From the NCBI GenBank assembly GCA_003557445.1, contig PWOK01000083.1, positions 1-16,993 on the forward strand: 16,993 nucleotides of DNA. Direction: 5' to 3'. Positions 6,394 to 14,214 of the stretch are shown in pieces (the first letter of the stretch is position 1; each line of letters starts with the position of its first letter). The position numbers were made by a program, and so were the translations under genes. The DNA comes from Halanaerobiaceae bacterium. Lineage in GTDB: Bacteria > Bacillota_F > Halanaerobiia > Halanaerobiales > CSSED10-376. The notes beneath the pieces are model-generated. The model saw only the letters and a list, made by a program, of their open reading frames with translations. It did not search any database and was not told the DNA's origin.

Positions 6394-7603
6394 AATATAC
6401 AGTATTAAGGAAATAACTAAATATATAAACAATTTACTAAGTGAGGATTCTTTACTGAAAGACCTCTGGGTTACTGGAGAAGTCTCCAATTTTTATCACC
6501 ATAATTCGGGACATATGTATTTTACTCTAAAAGATGATTCTGCCTGTTTAAAATCAATTATGTTCCAGGGGAATAACCGTAATTTGAAATTTGAGATAGA
6601 AGAGGGCCTAAAGGTAACTGCACATGGATATATTGGGGTTTATGCACCCAGGGGTGATTATCAATTTTATATTGATAAAATCGAACCTGAGGGAAAAGGA
6701 GCCCTGTATTTAGCCTATAAACAGTTAAAAGAAAAACTGGATAAGGAAGGATTATTTGCTGAAGAAGCAAAAAAACCAATTCCTCTTTTACCAAAAAAAA
6801 TTGGAGTTATTACATCACCTACAGGTGCTGCAATTAAGGATATTTTATCTGTGGCTAAAAGAAGATTTGAAAATATTTCAATTCTGGTAGTTCCCTCTCT
6901 GGTACAGGGTGATAAAGCAGCTGAACAAATTGTAGCGGGCCTGAAATATTTAAATAAAAGAAATGATATAGATATAATTATTGTTAGTCGTGGTGGTGGT
7001 TCTATTGAAGATTTATGGCCATTTAATGAAGAAATTGTAGCCAGGGCTATATATGATTCTCAAATTCCTGTAATTAGTGGTGTGGGCCATGAAACAGACT
7101 TTACAATTTCTGATTTTGTTGCTGATATGAGGGCACCTACACCTTCAGCTGCTGCCGAACAGGCTCTTGCCAGGAGAAAAGAACTGGAAAACCATTTAAA
7201 TAATCTACAGAAAAGAATTTATAATAATATTAATAATAAATTACAAAATTACAGGGAAAAAATTAATTCAATAATCAGTAAACAGATTTTTATTAAACCG
7301 GAGATATTACTGTCAGACCATTTACAAAAACTGGATTATTTAAGCAGACAGCTGGGCTGGAACACTGAAAAAGTATTTAAAAATTTCCGGCAAAAATGTG
7401 AACTACTTGGTGGAAAACTTGATACCCTCAGTCCTTTAAAAACTTTAAAAAGAGGATACAGTATTTCAAGTAAAGAAGATGGAAAAATTATAACCAGTAT
7501 CAGGGATGTAAAAAAGAGAACCAGACTAAAAACAAGACTTATTGACGGATTAATCACCAGTACTGTCAATGATATAAAAGAAAAGGGTGAAGACAATGAA
7601 TAA
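6383..7603 (+). CDS. xseA: Exodeoxyribonuclease VII large subunit
   Basis: XseA is the catalytic subunit of exonuclease VII, which degrades single-stranded DNA from both ends into oligonucleotides during repair. The 406-residue protein has an N-terminal OB fold (about 1-100, with WVTGEVSNF and GHMYFTLKD) and the catalytic core motifs GVITSPTGAAIKDI (141-154), SRGGGSIEDLWPFNEE (202-217) and GVGHETDFTISDFVADMRAPTPSAAAE (233-259 region). A coiled-coil stretch follows that binds multiple XseB copies. The start ATG 6383 lies inside the end of folD, behind AGGAAG, so translation is coupled. Length and motifs are complete. Confidence 0.96.
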   Translation: MEYKIYSIKEITKYINNLLSEDSLLKDLWVTGEVSNFYHHNSGHMYFTLKDDSACLKSIMFQGNNRNLKFEIEEGLKVTAHGYIGVYAPRGDYQFYIDKIEPEGKGALYLAYKQLKEKLDKEGLFAEEAKKPIPLLPKKIGVITSPTGAAIKDILSVAKRRFENISILVVPSLVQGDKAAEQIVAGLKYLNKRNDIDIIIVSRGGGSIEDLWPFNEEIVARAIYDSQIPVISGVGHETDFTISDFVADMRAPTPSAAAEQALARRKELENHLNNLQKRIYNNINNKLQNYREKINSIISKQIFIKPEILLSDHLQKLDYLSRQLGWNTEKVFKNFRQKCELLGGKLDTLSPLKTLKRGYSISSKEDGKIITSIRDVKKRTRLKTRLIDGLITSTVNDIKEKGEDNE

Positions 7604-7889
7604 TATTGATGATCTGAATAAGGATATTGATCTTGAAAATCTTGAAGAATTAAGTTTTGAAAAAGCCATTAATCAACTTGAAGAAATAGTTAATGAACTG
7701 GAGACAGTAAGCTTATCTCTGGATAATGCCCTGACTAAATTTTTAAAGGGTGTCAAACTGATTAAGTATTGTAACAGGGAACTGGATAAGGCAGAAAATA
7801 AAATTGAAATGGTTTTAAAAGAGGATGATCAATTTACTGAAATTGTTCCCTTTAACAATGGGGAGGAAAAAGATGAAAAAGATCAATAA
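7596..7889 (+). CDS. xseB: Exodeoxyribonuclease VII small subunit
   Basis: XseB binds the XseA coiled coil to form active exonuclease VII. The start is chosen at ATG 7596, 8 bases after AAAGGG (7582-7587), giving 97 residues. An upstream in-frame GTG at 7587 overlaps the ribosome site and is unlikely. The core SFEKAINQLEEIVNELE, then LDNALTKFLKG and LDKAENKIEMVL, is diagnostic of the helical-hairpin family. An acidic N-terminal extension of about 20 residues and an acidic tail make it slightly longer than the usual ~80 residues. It overlaps xseA by 8 bases and ispA by 17, so all three are coupled. Confidence 0.95.
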   Translation: MNNIDDLNKDIDLENLEELSFEKAINQLEEIVNELETVSLSLDNALTKFLKGVKLIKYCNRELDKAENKIEMVLKEDDQFTEIVPFNNGEEKDEKDQ

Positions 7890-8754
7890 GGTTCTGTCAG
7901 AAAAGGCAGAAATAATAAATCAAACATTAAGGGAAATAATGAATATTGAAAACCCAGTATCTGAAACTTTGCTTTCTTCAATGCAATATTCACTTTTTTC
8001 TGGAGGTAAAAGAATAAGACCTGTTCTTACCTTACTGGTTGCAGAAATGATGGGGGGCAATACTAAAGCTGCCTCTAAAATCGGTGCTGCTCTGGAGATG
8101 ATTCACAGCTATTCTCTTATTCATGATGATTTGCCGGTGATGGATGATGATGATTTTCGTCGGGGACAACCCTGTAATCATAAAGTATATGGATCAGGAA
8201 TTGCCATACTGGCCGGAGATGGATTGTTAACCCATGCCTTTCATATAATCAGTAAAGTTAATTTATCACCTGATAAACTGATCAAAGTAATACAAATAAT
8301 CAGCCAGAAAGCTGGTATACAGGGAATGGTTGCAGGACAGGTTCTGGATCTGGAAGGAGAAGATAAGGATTTTAAATTGCATGATTTAGAAAAAATTCAT
8401 GAGAATAAAACAGGTGCCATGTTTGTAGCTTCTGTTCTTGCCGGAGCTTATTGTGGTAATCCTGATTCTGAGCAAATAAAGGCCTTAAAAAAATATGGTC
8501 AAAAAATCGGATTGCTTTTTCAAATTACAGATGACATTCTCGATATTACAGCAGATGAGGAAATACTGGGCAAAGATGTGGGTAGTGATCTGGAAAAAAA
8601 TAAAGCTACATATCCAGAATTACTCGGGTTGAAAGAAGCTCAGAAAGAGGCCCAAAAAATTGCTGATGATGCTAAAAAAGCCATTAGTATATTTGGTGAA
8701 AGTGCAATTAATTTAAATAATTTAATTGATTTTGTTCTGGAAAGAAATTCTTGA
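7873..8754 (+). CDS. ispA: Polyprenyl (farnesyl/geranylgeranyl) diphosphate synthase
   Basis: This trans-prenyltransferase condenses isopentenyl diphosphate with allylic diphosphates, giving farnesyl (or geranylgeranyl) diphosphate for undecaprenyl and quinone-type lipids. With ATG 7873 behind GGGGAGG (7860-7866) the protein is 293 residues, the normal length. The first Asp-rich motif is DDLPVMD (85-91), with the two-residue insertion typical of bacterial short-chain enzymes, and the second is DDILD (220-224). GGKRIRP (44-50) and GQVLDLEGE (155-163) are also present. It overlaps xseB by 17 bases and is followed by dxs, both in the same pathway. Product chain length cannot be decided from motifs alone. 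Confidence 0.95.
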   Translation: MKKINKVLSEKAEIINQTLREIMNIENPVSETLLSSMQYSLFSGGKRIRPVLTLLVAEMMGGNTKAASKIGAALEMIHSYSLIHDDLPVMDDDDFRRGQPCNHKVYGSGIAILAGDGLLTHAFHIISKVNLSPDKLIKVIQIISQKAGIQGMVAGQVLDLEGEDKDFKLHDLEKIHENKTGAMFVASVLAGAYCGNPDSEQIKALKKYGQKIGLLFQITDDILDITADEEILGKDVGSDLEKNKATYPELLGLKEAQKEAQKIADDAKKAISIFGESAINLNNLIDFVLERNS

Positions 8755-8755
8755 T

Positions 8756-8784
8756 TTGATACCAAAAATTAATTATGGTATAAT
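8756..8784 (+). promoter_or_regulatory. Sigma-A promoter with extended -10 before dxs
   Basis: TTGATA (8756-8761) and TATAAT (8779-8784) are separated by 17 bases, and TG precedes the -10 as TGGTATAAT, an extended -10. Predicted start of transcription is near 8791. An inverted repeat ATACCA (8759-8764) / TGGTAT (8776-8781) overlaps both elements and could be an operator or chance. The promoter should serve dxs-tlyA-nadK-recN independently of the upstream operon. Confidence 0.85.
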
Positions 8785-8831
8785 TATGAAATAAACAGAG
8801 ATAAGGAGCAAGAATATAAAGAGGTGGGAAA

Positions 8832-10739
8832 ATGAATGATTTACTAAATGAAATCAATGGACCTGCAGATTTAAAAAATCTTTCACAGGATAAATTAAAA
8901 AAACTGTCTCGAGAAATAAGAGATTTTTTAATTAAGAATCTTTCTGAAACAGGGGGGCACCTGGCTTCCAATCTGGGGGTTGTAGAATTAACTGTTGCCC
9001 TGCATTATCATTTAAATAGCCCCAGAGATAAAATTGTCTGGGATGTGGGTCATCAGAGCTATACTCATAAGATCTTAACCGGAAGAAAAAATAAATTTTC
9101 AACACTGAGAAAATATAATGGATTAAGTGGTTATCTAAAAAGAAAAGAGAGTATTCATGATATTATAGAGGCAGGTCATACCAGTACTTCTATATCATCA
9201 GCACTGGGACTGGCCCTGGCCCGGGATCTGGAAAATAAAAAAGACCGTATATATGGAATTATAGGAGATGGAGCCTTAACCGGGGGAATGGCTTTTGAAG
9301 CACTTAATCATGCAGGTCATCTCAAAACAAATCTTAATATTATTTTGAATGATAATGAGATGTCGATTTCAGCAAATACTGGTGCTCTATCACAATATTT
9401 GTCCAGTATCAGAACAGACCCGGCTGTTAGTAGAGTGCGTGAGGATATTGAATTTCTATTAAACAGAATACCCAGAATAGGTAAAACTGTTTCCAAAACA
9501 GTGGATAGAGTAAAAAATGCTTTAAAATATACTATTATTGCAGGTGTATTATTCGAAGAAATGGGATTCACTTATCTGGGCCCAATTGATGGTCATAATA
9601 TAGAAACATTAATAGATAATTTTCAAAAAGCAGATAGAATTGATGGTCCTGTCCTCATTCATGTAAATACGTGTAAGGGTAAAGGATATAAACCGGCTGA
9701 AGATAATCCCAGCAAATATCATGGAGTTGGCCCTTTTGATATAAAATCTGGAAATGGTACTCCCCAAAAAAGTGATTTAACTTATAGTCAGGTTTTTGGA
9801 CAAACAATGATCAAAATGGGAAAGAGTAATCAAAAATTAACGGGAATTACTGCTGCAATGCCCAAAGGAACCTGTCTGGATTTATTTGCAGAACAATTTC
9901 CAGATAGATTTTTTGATGTAGGAATAGCAGAACAACATGCAGTTACTCTGGCTGCAGGACTGGCCAGAGGTGGTCAAAAACCTGTAGTGGCTGTATATTC
10001 AACCTTTTTACAGAGGGCTTTTGATCAAATCATACAGGATGTATGTATGCAAAAATTACCTGTTACTTTTGCCATTGATAGAGCTGGAATAGTTGGTAAG
10101 GATGGAGAAACCCATCAGGGAGTTTTTGATATCTCTTATTTAAGAATGATGCCCAATATCACAATTATGGCCCCAAAAGATAAAAATGAATTACAACACA
10201 TGTTATATACAGCTGTTAATCATGAAGGTCCCATTTCGGTAAGGTATCCACGGGGAAGAGGTTATCAAACAGAACTGGATAAAGATTTAAAAGAAATACC
10301 GATAGGTAAAGCAGAAATTCTTAAAGAAGGAAAAGACGTTCTTATGATTGCAGTTGGTTCCAGGGTAATGCCTGTCTTTGAAGCAGCAGAAATACTTGCC
10401 AAAAGAGGTATTTCAACAGGGGTAATTAATGCCCGCTTTATAAAACCACTTGATCAAAAATTGCTATTAACAGAAATTAAAAAATATAAATATATAATTA
10501 CTGTTGAAGAACAGGTACTTACAGGAGGATTTGGTAGTGCTGTTCTGGAATTAATAAATGAACATAATCTAAATATTGATTATTTTGAAAGACTGGGATT
10601 ACCGGATGAATTTATACCCCATGGATCAACAGAAAAAATAAGAAAAATTTATGGACTTGATACTGAAGGTATTGTCAAAAAAGTGCAACAGTTATTAAAA
10701 AACCCGGAGGCAATAATATGGCCCAAAAAGAACGCCTAG
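8832..10739 (+). CDS. dxs: 1-deoxy-D-xylulose-5-phosphate synthase
   Basis: Dxs condenses pyruvate and glyceraldehyde 3-phosphate, using thiamine diphosphate, in the first step of the MEP pathway to isopentenyl diphosphate. The 635-residue length is normal. The thiamine diphosphate motif runs from GDGA (145-148) to NDN (173-175). GGH (41-43) and WDVGHQ (70-75) provide active-site histidines, and VGIAEQHAVTLAAGLA contains Glu367, which activates the cofactor. DRAGIVGKDGETHQG and the C-terminal transketolase domain follow. Its ribosome site is GAGGTGGG (about 8821-8828). It has its own promoter and overlaps tlyA by 22 bases. Together with ispA it marks an MEP-type isoprenoid route. Confidence 0.97.
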   Translation: MNDLLNEINGPADLKNLSQDKLKKLSREIRDFLIKNLSETGGHLASNLGVVELTVALHYHLNSPRDKIVWDVGHQSYTHKILTGRKNKFSTLRKYNGLSGYLKRKESIHDIIEAGHTSTSISSALGLALARDLENKKDRIYGIIGDGALTGGMAFEALNHAGHLKTNLNIILNDNEMSISANTGALSQYLSSIRTDPAVSRVREDIEFLLNRIPRIGKTVSKTVDRVKNALKYTIIAGVLFEEMGFTYLGPIDGHNIETLIDNFQKADRIDGPVLIHVNTCKGKGYKPAEDNPSKYHGVGPFDIKSGNGTPQKSDLTYSQVFGQTMIKMGKSNQKLTGITAAMPKGTCLDLFAEQFPDRFFDVGIAEQHAVTLAAGLARGGQKPVVAVYSTFLQRAFDQIIQDVCMQKLPVTFAIDRAGIVGKDGETHQGVFDISYLRMMPNITIMAPKDKNELQHMLYTAVNHEGPISVRYPRGRGYQTELDKDLKEIPIGKAEILKEGKDVLMIAVGSRVMPVFEAAEILAKRGISTGVINARFIKPLDQKLLLTEIKKYKYIITVEEQVLTGGFGSAVLELINEHNLNIDYFERLGLPDEFIPHGSTEKIRKIYGLDTEGIVKKVQQLLKNPEAIIWPKKNA

Positions 10740-11533
10740 ATAAAATCCTTCATCAAAAAAATTATTTTTCTTCACGCAGTAAGGCAAAACGGGCAATAAT
10801 GGCTGGAAAAGTTTATGTTAATGATAGATTGGTAGATAAAGCCGGTACTCAGATTAATCCTGATGATAAAATAGAGATAAAAGGTAAAAAGATACCTTAT
10901 GTCAGCAGGGGTGGTCTAAAACTGGAAAAAGCACTGGAGGTTTTTAAGGTTGATCCGGAAGGACAGGAAGTCATTGATGTAGGTGCTTCTACAGGAGGTT
11001 TTACTGATTGTCTCCTGCAAAATGGAGCATCTAAAGTTTATGCGATTGATGTGGGATATGGACAGCTGGCCTGGAAACTTCGACAGGATGAAAGGGTAAA
11101 GGTAATTGAGAAGACGAACTTTAGATATTTAAAACCTCAAGAACTAGAAATTAAGGTGCCCTTAATAGTTATTGATGTTTCTTTTATTTCATTAAGATTA
11201 ATTATACCTGTAGCCAAAAAATTTTTGCAGGAAAAAGGTCAGATTATTGCCCTGATTAAACCTCAATTTGAAGCAGGAAGAGATAGGGTTGGACAAAAAG
11301 GTCTGGTCAAGGACAAAAATGTACATATAGATATTTTAAATGAATTAAGTGAGTTTTTTAATCAGGAAAATTTATTTTTAAAAGGGCTGGATTTTTCTCC
11401 GGTAACAGGAGCCAATAGCAATAATATAGAATTTTTAATTAATTTGGAAAATAATCAACAGAAAAATAATATGGAAGCCTGGAATAAAAATATAAGTGAA
11501 GTGGTAAATAAAGCTCATAGAAAGTTGGAATAA
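10718..11533 (+). CDS. tlyA: TlyA-family rRNA 2'-O-methyltransferase (hemolysin A family)
   Basis: TlyA enzymes 2'-O-methylate cytidines of 16S and/or 23S rRNA; the Bacillus member is YqxC. The 271-residue protein has an N-terminal S4 RNA-binding domain (about 1-60; RLDKIL, SRSKAKRAI, GKVYVND) and an FtsJ/RrmJ-type SAM methyltransferase domain with GASTGGFTD (89-97). A Lys-Asp-Lys-Glu catalytic set is visible at K68 (RGGLKLE), D153 (VIDVSF), K181 (LIKPQFE) and E238. It overlaps the end of dxs by 22 bases, with the ribosome site AACCCGGAGG inside dxs. Despite the 'hemolysin' name, there is no export signal. Methylation of both or only one site cannot be told. Confidence 0.94.
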   Translation: MAQKERLDKILHQKNYFSSRSKAKRAIMAGKVYVNDRLVDKAGTQINPDDKIEIKGKKIPYVSRGGLKLEKALEVFKVDPEGQEVIDVGASTGGFTDCLLQNGASKVYAIDVGYGQLAWKLRQDERVKVIEKTNFRYLKPQELEIKVPLIVIDVSFISLRLIIPVAKKFLQEKGQIIALIKPQFEAGRDRVGQKGLVKDKNVHIDILNELSEFFNQENLFLKGLDFSPVTGANSNNIEFLINLENNQQKNNMEAWNKNISEVVNKAHRKLE

Positions 11534-11535
11534 TC

Positions 11536-12402
11536 ATGAAAAAAATTTCCAGTGTGGGATTGGTTTTAAATATTAATAAGGAAAAGACTTTTCAGGTGGC
11601 CAGTAAAGTTATTGACTGGCTTCAGGATAAAGATATTAATATATTTATTGAAGAAAAAGCGGCTAAACAGATGAGTAAAAAGCATAAAAAAGCTTCTTTT
11701 TCTAAACTAAGAGAAAGTTCCGATTTGATTATTCTTTTTGGTGGTGATGGCACATTTTTATACACAGCCCGCAATTTTATCGGAACAGAAATTCCCATAT
11801 TGGGAATTAATATGGGGAGACTTGGATTTTTAACAGAGATTGAAATAAATGAAATAGAGGAAACTCTTCAGAAATTAATCTCCGGTAATTGTAAAATTGA
11901 AAAAAGAATGTTATTGAAAACAAAAGTTAAAAGAGATAATAAAATCGTTTTTGAAAGTTTTGCTCTGAATGATACTGTAGTAAATAGAGGAGCTAATGCC
12001 CGTATGATAGGTATTGATCTTTATATAAATAATAAACAGGTTAATTCATACAGGGCAGATGGTTTAATTGCTGCTACCCCAACAGGTTCAACTGCTTATT
12101 CACTTTCAGCAGGTGGTCCGATAGTTAATCCCTGTCTGAGAGCATTAATTATCACTCCCATATGTCCCCATACTTTATATGTACGCCCTCTTGTCATATC
12201 AGATCAGGAAATAGTAAAAATTATTGTTTCTGGAGAAAATCACGAAATGAAAATTACCACTGATGGTAATGATTCTTTTAGCCTGATAACAGGTGATATG
12301 ATCATTGTTGAAGCTGCAAAAAAAGATATTTCTCTGGTAACATTACCTGATAGAACTTTTTATGATATACTTCATGAAAAAATGAGATCAGGACTGGTTT
12401 AA
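11536..12402 (+). CDS. nadK: NAD kinase
   Basis: NadK phosphorylates NAD to NADP in the cytoplasm. The 288-residue protein carries GGDGT (69-73), NMGRLGFLTE (92-101), the ND motif (145-146 in ALNDTV) and the Gly-rich GSTAYSLSAGGPIV (184-197), all diagnostic of the family. It starts 2 bases after the tlyA stop with only a weak ribosome site, so it probably depends on read-through translation from tlyA. It sits in the usual tlyA-nadK-recN order. NADP production here matters for FolD, the Dxs pathway and the upstream redox complex. Confidence 0.97.
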   Translation: MKKISSVGLVLNINKEKTFQVASKVIDWLQDKDINIFIEEKAAKQMSKKHKKASFSKLRESSDLIILFGGDGTFLYTARNFIGTEIPILGINMGRLGFLTEIEINEIEETLQKLISGNCKIEKRMLLKTKVKRDNKIVFESFALNDTVVNRGANARMIGIDLYINNKQVNSYRADGLIAATPTGSTAYSLSAGGPIVNPCLRALIITPICPHTLYVRPLVISDQEIVKIIVSGENHEMKITTDGNDSFSLITGDMIIVEAAKKDISLVTLPDRTFYDILHEKMRSGLV

Positions 12403-12434
12403 AAAAACAACATATATCAAAGGAAGTGTAAATT

Positions 12435-14120
12435 ATGCTGGTTGATTTAAAAGTTAAAAACTTTATTTTGTTTGATGACCTTGAAATTAATTTCAAGAAT
12501 GGTTTAAATGTATTAACCGGGGAAACAGGTGCCGGCAAATCAATCATTATCGGGGCTCTTGATATGCTTCTGGGTTCCAGAGCATCAACCGATGTTATTA
12601 GAGATGAAGATCGCATAACTTATATTGAAGCTGTCTATGAGCCAGAACAGCTGGAAAAAATCAACCAGATACTAAAAGAAGCCGGGATTGAACCGGATAA
12701 AGAAATATTACTTTTATCCAGGGAAATTAAAACAGAAGGAAGAAATAGAAGCAGAATAAATGGTCAGATGGCAACCCTCAGTATGATAAGGAAAATCAGC
12801 AGATATCTTGTTGATATCCATGGACAGCATGAACATCAATCATTATTGAATTCTGGAGAACATTTAAATCTACTTGATGAATTTATTGGAGAAAAAGTAA
12901 AGAACAAATTGATGATTTTAAAAGAAAAATATGAAAAAATTAAGGATATAAAAAATAAATTATCAGGATTGGATATTGATGAAGCAGAACTGGCAAGAGA
13001 ACTGGATATGCTTAATTTTCAGATTAAAGAAATTGAAGAAGCAGGCTTAAAAACAGGTGAACTGGACAAATTAAAAAAAGAATATAAAATATTGAGCAAT
13101 ATGGAAGAAATTCATTCAGTTAGTGGAATGATAGCCAGTGAATTAAATGGAGAAGATTTTAACAGAGAAAATATTATTGATAGGATTGGACAGCTGATGA
13201 AAGAACTGAAAGATATAAAAAGTTATGATTCTCAATTAAATGATTTTTTTAAACACTTGAAAGATACATTTTATCAGTTACAGGATTTAAGTTTTGAATT
13301 TCAAAATTATCATCAGGAACTTGAATATAATGAGGAAAGGCTTGAAGAAATTAAAGATAGACTGGATTTGATTCAAACTTTACAGAAAAAATATGGGGAC
13401 AGTATAACAGAAATATTAGAATATAAGGACAATTTAATTGATAAAAGAAAAGAACTTGAGTCAAGAGAAGAGATTAAAGAAGAACTTATTGGGAAAAAAG
13501 AAAAACTAAAAAAAGAATATAATGAACTGGCAATCCAGCTGTCAAATATTCGCCAGGAACATGCTAAAAAACTGGAAGAATTAATTAAAGAAGAATTAAA
13601 AGATCTGGCTTTAAAAGAAACTATCTTTAAAGTTGATTTTAAGGAAAAAGAACCGGGCCCACGTGGTCTGGATAAGGTAGAATTTTTAATTTCAACCAAT
13701 CCAGGGGAGGAATTAAAACCACTGACCAAAATAGTTTCCGGTGGAGAATTATCACGAATTATGCTTGCTTTAAAAACTATAATTGCTGATATAGATAAAG
13801 TGGATACCTTAATTTTTGATGAGGTGGATAGTGGTGTGGGAGGTAAAACTGCCCAGATGATGGCCGAAAAGCTGGCACTTATCGGTAGAAAAAGACAGGT
13901 AATATGTATCACCCATTTACCACAGATAGCCAGTATGGCTGATACACATTATTTTATTAATAAAAAGACGAAAAACAACAGAACTTATACTATGATAAGA
14001 GAATTAAATTATGAACAGCAAAAAGAAGAACTGGCCAGAATGCTGGGAGGAGTAAAGACAACTGAGACAACTTACCAGCATGCTGAAGAAATGTTAAAAA
14101 TGGCAGAAAGTAAAAAGTAA
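12435..14120 (+). CDS. recN: DNA repair protein RecN
   Basis: RecN is an SMC-like ATPase that acts early at double-strand breaks, bridging DNA ends. The 561-residue protein has the Walker A motif GETGAGKS (29-36), the RecN-specific LVDIHGQHEHQSLL (125-138), a long coiled-coil region (about 150-390) rich in Lys and Glu, the ABC signature SGGELSR (435-441), Walker B with DEVDSGVGG (462-470) and the H-loop THLPQ (493-497). Ribosome site AAAGGAAG (about 12418-12426). It directly follows nadK with a 32-base gap. In many Firmicutes an argR/ahrC gene lies between these two and is absent here. Confidence 0.97.
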   Translation: MLVDLKVKNFILFDDLEINFKNGLNVLTGETGAGKSIIIGALDMLLGSRASTDVIRDEDRITYIEAVYEPEQLEKINQILKEAGIEPDKEILLLSREIKTEGRNRSRINGQMATLSMIRKISRYLVDIHGQHEHQSLLNSGEHLNLLDEFIGEKVKNKLMILKEKYEKIKDIKNKLSGLDIDEAELARELDMLNFQIKEIEEAGLKTGELDKLKKEYKILSNMEEIHSVSGMIASELNGEDFNRENIIDRIGQLMKELKDIKSYDSQLNDFFKHLKDTFYQLQDLSFEFQNYHQELEYNEERLEEIKDRLDLIQTLQKKYGDSITEILEYKDNLIDKRKELESREEIKEELIGKKEKLKKEYNELAIQLSNIRQEHAKKLEELIKEELKDLALKETIFKVDFKEKEPGPRGLDKVEFLISTNPGEELKPLTKIVSGGELSRIMLALKTIIADIDKVDTLIFDEVDSGVGGKTAQMMAEKLALIGRKRQVICITHLPQIASMADTHYFINKKTKNNRTYTMIRELNYEQQKEELARMLGGVKTTETTYQHAEEMLKMAESKK

Positions 14121-14140
14121 ATAAGCTGCCAATATCTAAC

Positions 14141-14171
14141 TGAATAAACCTATTTTACTCTGGGTATTTCT
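14141..14171 (+). promoter_or_regulatory. Candidate forespore-type (sigma-F/G) promoter of spoIVB
   Basis: TGAATA (14141-14146) matches the -35 seen at forespore sigma-G promoters. After 15 bases comes GGGTATTTC (14162-14170), a partial match to the GG-rich sigma-F -10. spoIVB is forespore-controlled in Bacillus, which makes this plausible, but the -10 fit is poor. A vegetative promoter is not evident in this 94-base gap. Confidence 0.3.
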
Positions 14172-14199
14172 ATTTATAGAGATATCTTATTTTTTTTTA
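14166..14199 (+). terminator. Possible weak AT-rich terminator between recN and spoIVB
   Basis: A 7-bp AT-rich stem (ATTTCTA 14166-14172 with TAGAGAT 14177-14183, loop TTTA, one G-T pair) is followed after six bases by a run of nine or so T's (14190-14198). The stem is weak and the T run is not adjacent, so attenuation or chance AT richness is as likely as termination. Confidence 0.3.
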
Positions 14200-14214
14200 T
14201 GAGGGAGTGATAAA

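Noticed and set aside
13373..13912. A 179-codon open frame on the - strand inside recN, Ser/Ile/Phe-rich
   Set aside because: It is antisense to the conserved recN catalytic region, has a composition typical of a reverse-complement of Lys/Glu-rich coding sequence, and has no ribosome site or family motif.
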